DNA of 19,603 nt, taken from Desulfobacteraceae bacterium. GTDB taxonomy: Bacteria; Desulfobacterota; Desulfobulbia; Desulfobulbales; Desulfobulbaceae. Made by a program: the position numbers and the translations under genes. Of this stretch, positions 15,596 through 19,603 are shown piece after piece (positions within the stretch are counted from its first letter, which is position 1; every line of letters starts with the position of its first letter). Below the pieces are notes generated by a model. The model saw only the letters and a list, made by a program, of their open reading frames with translations. It had not been told where the DNA came from and searched no databases. The DNA lies in contig JALHJD010000024.1 of NCBI GenBank assembly GCA_022837185.1, positions 1 to 19,603 on the forward strand. Direction: 5' to 3'.

Positions 15596-16897
15596 ATGAC
15601 ATACACGACAACTGCATCCGCCGCGGAACTCAAGATCAACGGCAAGACCTATCACCTGCCCCTGGTAGAAGGCACCATGGGTGATAAGGCCATCGACATC
15701 TCAAACCTGCTGCGGGAAACAGGGTACATTACCCTGGACTCCGGCTACAAAAACACCGGTTCCTGCACCAGTTCCGTCACCTACCTCGACGGCAGGGGAG
15801 GGATTCTCCGCTATCGCGGCTACGATATCGAGGACCTGGCCAAAAACTGCCTGTTCGTCGAGGTCGCCTATCTGCTCCTGCACGGCAAGCTTCCCAATGC
15901 CGCGGAACTGGAAGCATTCAAACAGCTCATCGGCCGCTTCGCCCTCATCCACGAGGACATGATTCATTTTTTTGACCACTTCCCCTCCCATGCCTCGCCG
16001 ATGTCCATACTCTCCGTCATGGTGAACAGCCTCTGCAATTTTTATCCCGAGATGAGCGCGAATCCCCTTGAGGATTTTGATGAAACATCGACCAGGCTGA
16101 TTTCAAAAATCAGGACCATCGCCGCCTTTTCCTACAAAAAATCCATTGGCCATCCCCTGGTCTACCCGCGGCATGATCTGTGCTACTGCGGCAACTTTCT
16201 CCACATGATGTTCGACAAACCCGTCCGCCCTTACACCGTGCGGCCGGAAATAGTGACCGCCCTCAACAAGCTGCTGATCCTGCATGCCGATCACGAGCAG
16301 AACTGTTCGACCTCGACCGTCAGGCTCGTGGGCAGCGCGGGCGTGAACATCTACGCCGCCATTGCCGCCGGCATCAACGCCCTGTGGGGCCCGCTCCACG
16401 GCGGGGCGAATGAAGCGGTGCTCGACATGCTGGAGACCATTTACGCCGATGACAGCAACTTCGAGAAGTACATCAACAAGGCCAAGGACAGAAACGATCC
16501 CTTCAGGCTGACCGGCTTCGGCCATCGGGTGTACAAAACCTACGATCCCCGGGCCAAGATAATCAAAAAGGCCTGCGACGAGATCCTCAGGGTCCTGAAC
16601 GTCTCCGACCCCCTGCTTGACATTGCCTACAAACTGGAAGAGATAGCCCTGCACGATGAATACTTCATCGAGCGCAATCTCTATCCGAACGTCGATTTCT
16701 ACAGCGGGATCATTTACAGGGCGCTGGGCATCCCGAGCAACATGTTCACCGTCATGTTCGCCTTGGGCAGGCTGCCCGGCTGGATTGCCCAGTGGAAGGA
16801 AATGCACGAGGATCCGGCCACCAGGATAGGGCGACCGCGGCAGGTGTATATCGGCGAACCGGCCCGCAAGTTCATCCCCCTTGCGGAACGGCCATAG
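15596..16897 (+). CDS. gltA: Citrate synthase
   Basis: Citrate synthase condenses acetyl-CoA with oxaloacetate at the entry of the citric acid cycle. The 433-residue protein matches the bacterial hexameric type in length and order. It has LDGRGGILRYRGYDIEDLA near residues 64-82, and the active-site residues H233 (LHADHEQN), H268 (GPLHGGANE) and D367 (PNVDFYSG), plus FGHRVYK around 308-314. A near-perfect AGGAGGT lies 7 bases before ATG 15596, so high expression is expected. It stands alone, divergent from thiE and convergent with the actin-like gene. Whether it runs oxidatively or in a biosynthetic role cannot be read here. Confidence 0.97.
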   Translation: MTYTTTASAAELKINGKTYHLPLVEGTMGDKAIDISNLLRETGYITLDSGYKNTGSCTSSVTYLDGRGGILRYRGYDIEDLAKNCLFVEVAYLLLHGKLPNAAELEAFKQLIGRFALIHEDMIHFFDHFPSHASPMSILSVMVNSLCNFYPEMSANPLEDFDETSTRLISKIRTIAAFSYKKSIGHPLVYPRHDLCYCGNFLHMMFDKPVRPYTVRPEIVTALNKLLILHADHEQNCSTSTVRLVGSAGVNIYAAIAAGINALWGPLHGGANEAVLDMLETIYADDSNFEKYINKAKDRNDPFRLTGFGHRVYKTYDPRAKIIKKACDEILRVLNVSDPLLDIAYKLEEIALHDEYFIERNLYPNVDFYSGIIYRALGIPSNMFTVMFALGRLPGWIAQWKEMHEDPATRIGRPRQVYIGEPARKFIPLAERP

Positions 16898-16911
16898 CGG
16901 AAACCTCTCTC

Positions 16912-16940
16912 CCGGAGCCGCGGCCGTTCCGGTTCTCCGG
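16912..16940. terminator. Possible hairpin between convergent genes
   Basis: CCGGAG (16912-16917) and CTCCGG (16935-16940) can pair around a 17-base GC-rich loop in the 78-base gap between citrate synthase and the actin-like gene. There is no T tract, so this is only a weak candidate for a shared stop signal. Confidence 0.22.
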
Positions 16941-16975
16941 CGGCAGACGGGAGCGGGAAGGCCGGCTGGGCCTAA

Positions 16976-18010
16976 CTAAACCTCCGTCCAGTAATCTTCC
17001 GGCATGTCCATGGCCAGGGATAGGGCACCATTGGCCCCGCAGAACAGCGGGTCCTCGACAACCTCCACCTTGGCCTTGCCGTATTCACTGAGCACGTTTT
17101 CGAGGTACTTGTCGATGCCGCGGATCTGACTCCCGCCGCCGGCCAGGATAATGTTCTGACGGATAACATCCTGGTATTCCGGGTCGAATTTGGCGATCAA
17201 TTCCAGGGTGGTTTCCACGATGGCCGGCAGGATGCTTTCGCAGGCCCTTCGCATCTCCTCGGTAACATCATGTTTGGTCGGCCTGCCGTCGACCGGGATG
17301 TTGACCTTGACGGCCCGCTCCGGATCGCCGATGAAACTGAACTCCTCCTTGAAGCGGCGAACCATGTTCAGGTTGAAATCCGAGTGGGGGTAACGCTCCG
17401 CCATAAAATTGTACAGCTGTTGATCGATATAGTCCCCGGCCTGCAGCACGGTCCGCTGATCCTCATCCGTCGGCACGGTCCCGTGCATGATACAGAAATC
17501 GATGGTCCCGGCGCCGATGTCGATGACCATGGCATTGTCCAGGGCATTGACGCCGTAGGCGATGGCAAAAGGTTCGGAGACAACGAGCAGGGATTCGGCG
17601 AAATCGGAAACCGCCTTCCTGATGGCCACCTTGTTGACCTTGAAGGATTCAGCCGGCACCCCCACCACCGCCCGGACCTTGGAATTATCCTTTTTGGGCT
17701 TGACCAGGGTGATCAGGTGATGGATCAGTTCCTTGACCGCCTCCTCGTCCCGGGTCGTCCCTTCCTTGATGACCCCGTTTTTGAGGGGACGGTACAGGTC
17801 GAGGGAAAGACGGTGTTCCAGGGCATCCTTGCCGAAAAGAACAGAGTTGCCCACCACTTTCCTGGCGATGAAATCCTTCGGCCAGCCGACATAGCTGTCA
17901 ACCCACATGCTCTTGCCATTGCTTGCGGAAATGGCGCTCCTTGACGTCCCCAGATCGATTCCGACGATCAACTTCTCATCAGCTTCTTTTGCCTCGGACT
18001 TTTTGGTCAT
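16976..18010 (-). CDS. MamK-like bacterial actin
   Basis: The 344-residue protein is an actin-fold ATPase whose whole sequence resembles MamK, the filament that organises magnetosomes in magnetotactic bacteria. It shows the phosphate-1 loop GIDLGTSRSA (17-26), phosphate-2 loop DIGAGTIDFC (164-173) and adenosine loop LAGGGSQIRG (289-298). MamK-type stretches include VGWPKDFIARKVVG, SLDLYRPLKNGVIKEG, VVSEPFAIAYG and the C-terminal MPEDYWTEV. Glu146 (SEPF) and Asp164 match residues tied to ATPase and filament turnover in MamK. MreB is a less good fit. I chose ATG 18010 because AGGAG lies just upstream; ATG 18049 would add 13 residues. The start lies 32 bases inside the end of the amidase gene. 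No mam genes are nearby, so a magnetosome role is not supported; a cytoskeletal role is inferred. Confidence 0.88.
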   Translation of the reverse strand: MTKKSEAKEADEKLIVGIDLGTSRSAISASNGKSMWVDSYVGWPKDFIARKVVGNSVLFGKDALEHRLSLDLYRPLKNGVIKEGTTRDEEAVKELIHHLITLVKPKKDNSKVRAVVGVPAESFKVNKVAIRKAVSDFAESLLVVSEPFAIAYGVNALDNAMVIDIGAGTIDFCIMHGTVPTDEDQRTVLQAGDYIDQQLYNFMAERYPHSDFNLNMVRRFKEEFSFIGDPERAVKVNIPVDGRPTKHDVTEEMRRACESILPAIVETTLELIAKFDPEYQDVIRQNIILAGGGSQIRGIDKYLENVLSEYGKAKVEVVEDPLFCGANGALSLAMDMPEDYWTEV

Positions 18011-19154
18011 TCTCCTCTCCTTTGACGACTTGCAGATTTCTTCTGGCAAGATAGCGGCTTGTGCCTTCGGCGATAAAAGAAGTTATTTCTTCGCGGTAGG
18101 CGGGCAGATTCAGCTTCAGCTCCTCCTGCTTCTTGCTGATGCATGAAATCTCCACCAGCACGCTCGGCGCATCGACGCCGAGCAAGACAGCAAACGGGGC
18201 GATCTTTATTCCGGCATCGGAAGTATCCTTATCATACTTTTTGACGTTCGTGAAGAGACTATGTTGAATGGCGGCCGCCAGACTTGCCGATTCCTGCTCC
18301 TTGAACGTGTTGCCGATCTTCCTGATCATGTTTGCAAAATCCCTGGTCAGAATGCCGGAACCCTTGTTTTCCTGTTCGGCGATGCGCAGGGTCTCCGCGT
18401 CGGAGGGCGGACCGTAATAGTAGGTTTCAATGACATTGGCCCGTTTCTGCGGCAGGGCGTTGACGTGGAGGGAAATGAACAGGTCCGTGCGGCCGGAATT
18501 GGCAAATTCGACCCGTTCCGCCAGGGACATGGTGCTGTCCCCCTCACGGGTCAGAACGACATTATACCTGCCGCTCTCCATGAGCTTGTCCCGCAGCCGG
18601 TGGGCGAGGTCGAGGACGATGTCCTTTTCCTTGGTGCCCAGAACCCCGATTGCTCCGGGGTCCACCCCCCCGTGGCCCGGGTCGATGACGATTGTCTGGA
18701 CGTCAAGGCCGAAAACCGAACTCAGCCGCACCATGTCGTTGTTGAGAATAAGGCTGTAGTCAAGCAGCCGGTCTGTGTTGAAGTCCTGGGGCAGGGAATC
18801 GTACGGCCGCATGACGTACGATGCCTGCGGGACCGGAAATGATAGGTTCGCGGACGGCAGCGAGGCGGAAGTATAGGCCGGGGCCATCGAAACGGGGGAT
18901 GCGGTGGCGGAGGCAACGGCAGCCGGTTCCCCGCTGGCGTCCGGCCCCATGGAGGGGAAGAATCTGACAAACAGGACGGTCACGGCCAGAACCAAAAGTA
19001 CTGAAAACACAAGCGCGGTCCGGCGCCCCTCCCTCCCCTTTCTGCCGGACGCCGGGTCCGGGCGGGGACTGTTTATGCGGAGGTTTTCGTTGTACACGCC
19101 ACGCAGGATTGTGCTTTTCAATCGCACGTTGTCGGCGGCATTACGGGGTGTCAT
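17979..19154 (-). CDS. N-acetylmuramoyl-L-alanine amidase, AmiC-like
   Basis: This zinc enzyme cuts the bond between MurNAc and the stem peptide in peptidoglycan, usually during daughter-cell separation. The 391-residue protein has a basic N-terminal segment, a membrane anchor or uncleaved signal (about 46-66), an Ala/Ser/Pro-rich linker (about 70-115), and an Amidase_3 domain (about 153-370). Zinc ligands H161 (DPGHGG), E176 (KEKD) and H230 (SLHVNA) and catalytic E335 (LVEISCIS) are present. The insert around 275-310 (IRKIGNTFKEQESASLAAAIQ) corresponds to the helical block that in AmiB/AmiC-type enzymes keeps the site closed until an activator such as EnvC or NlpD acts. No AMIN domain is seen. 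It shares a transcript with the MamK-like gene. ATG 19154 is used; the ribosome-binding site is not strong. Confidence 0.94.
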   Translation of the reverse strand: MTPRNAADNVRLKSTILRGVYNENLRINSPRPDPASGRKGREGRRTALVFSVLLVLAVTVLFVRFFPSMGPDASGEPAAVASATASPVSMAPAYTSASLPSANLSFPVPQASYVMRPYDSLPQDFNTDRLLDYSLILNNDMVRLSSVFGLDVQTIVIDPGHGGVDPGAIGVLGTKEKDIVLDLAHRLRDKLMESGRYNVVLTREGDSTMSLAERVEFANSGRTDLFISLHVNALPQKRANVIETYYYGPPSDAETLRIAEQENKGSGILTRDFANMIRKIGNTFKEQESASLAAAIQHSLFTNVKKYDKDTSDAGIKIAPFAVLLGVDAPSVLVEISCISKKQEELKLNLPAYREEITSFIAEGTSRYLARRNLQVVKGEENDQKVRGKRS

Positions 19155-19328
19155 TGGCGGCAGCTTCCCATCCTGTCAGGATACGTCAATTCCGTCGGTC
19201 ACTTCGGCACAGGCACGCACAAAAGCCTTATTTCCAAATTAAAACAATAAATTACATGTTTGCGCCGCCACCGTTCCCGGGGCGGCCAGCGGGGTATCTT
19301 TGGGGATAATTCCCAATTAACTCAGAGT

Positions 19329-19357
19329 ATTATATGTGGCACAAGGTGGACTGTCAA
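19329..19357 (-). promoter_or_regulatory. Perfect-consensus sigma70 promoter upstream of the amidase/actin unit
   Basis: On the minus strand TTGACA (19352-19357), exactly 17 bases, then TATAAT (19329-19334). Both boxes are perfect. The start near 19322 leaves about 168 bases before the amidase ATG; this leader has no recognised riboswitch or RNA gene. Confidence 0.72.
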
Positions 19358-19419
19358 CCCGATCTTCTCACGAAGAGCAGGGGGAACGGGCGTGACGGCA
19401 GAAGCGGCAGGGGGCGGAC

Positions 19420-19439
19420 AAAAAAATGCTGACCGCATC
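19420..19439 (-). terminator. Weak terminator after the PilZ-like gene
   Basis: In minus-strand RNA a short hairpin (AUGC, 5-base loop, GCAU) overlaps the stop codon and runs into a U7 tract (19420-19426). The stem is short. Confidence 0.33.
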
Positions 19440-19603
19440 AGGCCCCGGCAACCGCACTGCGGGTGATGAAATAATCAAGCCGGGTTTTCTGCTGCTGGTT
19501 CAACTCCCCGAACTGGAGACCGAGACACTTGACCCGGAGGGAGGAGAAAGGAGTTTTGGGATGATTGTTGGCGATGCTCACCAGACGGACCGGAATGTCC
19601 TGC
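19438..19603 (-). CDS. 3' end of a probable PilZ-domain protein (partial)
   Basis: The last 54 codons of a minus-strand gene enter from the right edge and end at TGA 19438-19440. The tail (LVSIANNHPKTPFSSLRVKCLGLQFGELNQQQKTRLDYFI) has the LGLQFGxLxxxxxxRLxxFI pattern typical of the last strand and helix of PilZ domains, which bind cyclic di-GMP. The RxxxR and D/NxSxxG binding motifs would lie outside the window, so c-di-GMP binding cannot be judged. A downstream terminator and a new strong promoter separate it from the amidase. Confidence 0.55.
   Translation of the reverse strand, partial: QDIPVRLVSIANNHPKTPFSSLRVKCLGLQFGELNQQQKTRLDYFITRSAVAGA

Noticed and set aside
16976..18010. DnaK/Hsp70 or MreB identity for the actin-like gene
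   Set aside because: It is far too short for DnaK and lacks the substrate-binding domain. Its GWPKDF, SLDLYRPL and MPEDYW segments match MamK rather than MreB.
16976..19154. Part of a magnetosome island
   Set aside because: Only the actin resembles a magnetosome protein. No mamA, B, E, I, M, O, P, Q or mad-type gene is in the window, and the neighbours are general housekeeping genes.
1..19603. CRISPR array or insertion sequence
   Set aside because: No regularly spaced repeats, transposase-like frames or terminal inverted repeats were seen on reading both strands.

Overview
The window looks like a chromosomal stretch from a Gram-negative, GC-rich bacterium, most probably a Desulfobacterota member of the Desulfobulbales type. 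That placement is an inference from protein flavour: ribE-ribBA-ribH-nusB order, HflK/HflC, a TPR/HEAT protein set with a zinc ribbon, and a hexameric-type citrate synthase. No rRNA or other decisive marker is present. There is no sign of a phage, insertion sequence or CRISPR array. Nearly all of the window is core housekeeping DNA with a few poorly known genes.

Left part (1-8.97 kb, minus strand): ribF (FMN/FAD synthesis) has its own unit. A second long unit then reads leftwards as TPR protein, zinc-ribbon/HEAT protein, TPR protein, ribE, ribBA, ribH, nusB, ftsK. The three repeat-protein genes overlap at their start and stop codons and sit only 3 bases from ribE, so repeat scaffolds and riboflavin synthesis appear to be co-translated. 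ribE, ribBA, ribH and ribF cover the riboflavin to FAD route except for RibD, which is not in the window. A plausible promoter with an overlapping inverted repeat lies at 7899-7935.

Middle (9.0-15.3 kb): a tRNA-Leu(CAG) gene with its own promoter; an MFS transporter (minus); a rhomboid protease followed by hflK and hflC (plus), a membrane proteolysis group; then thiE and a small cysteine-rich protein (minus), whose end overlaps the end of hflC.

Right part (15.3-19.6 kb): citrate synthase (plus) diverges from thiE through a 309-base spacer in which two good sigma70-type promoters share their -10 region. Convergent to citrate synthase is a two-gene unit: a membrane-anchored N-acetylmuramoyl-L-alanine amidase whose last 32 bases overlap the start of a MamK-like bacterial actin. 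This pair is the most interesting item: an actin of the magnetosome-filament type with no magnetosome genes beside it, apparently translationally coupled to a cell-wall hydrolase and preceded by a perfect-consensus promoter. The right edge holds the 3' end of a probable PilZ-domain gene.
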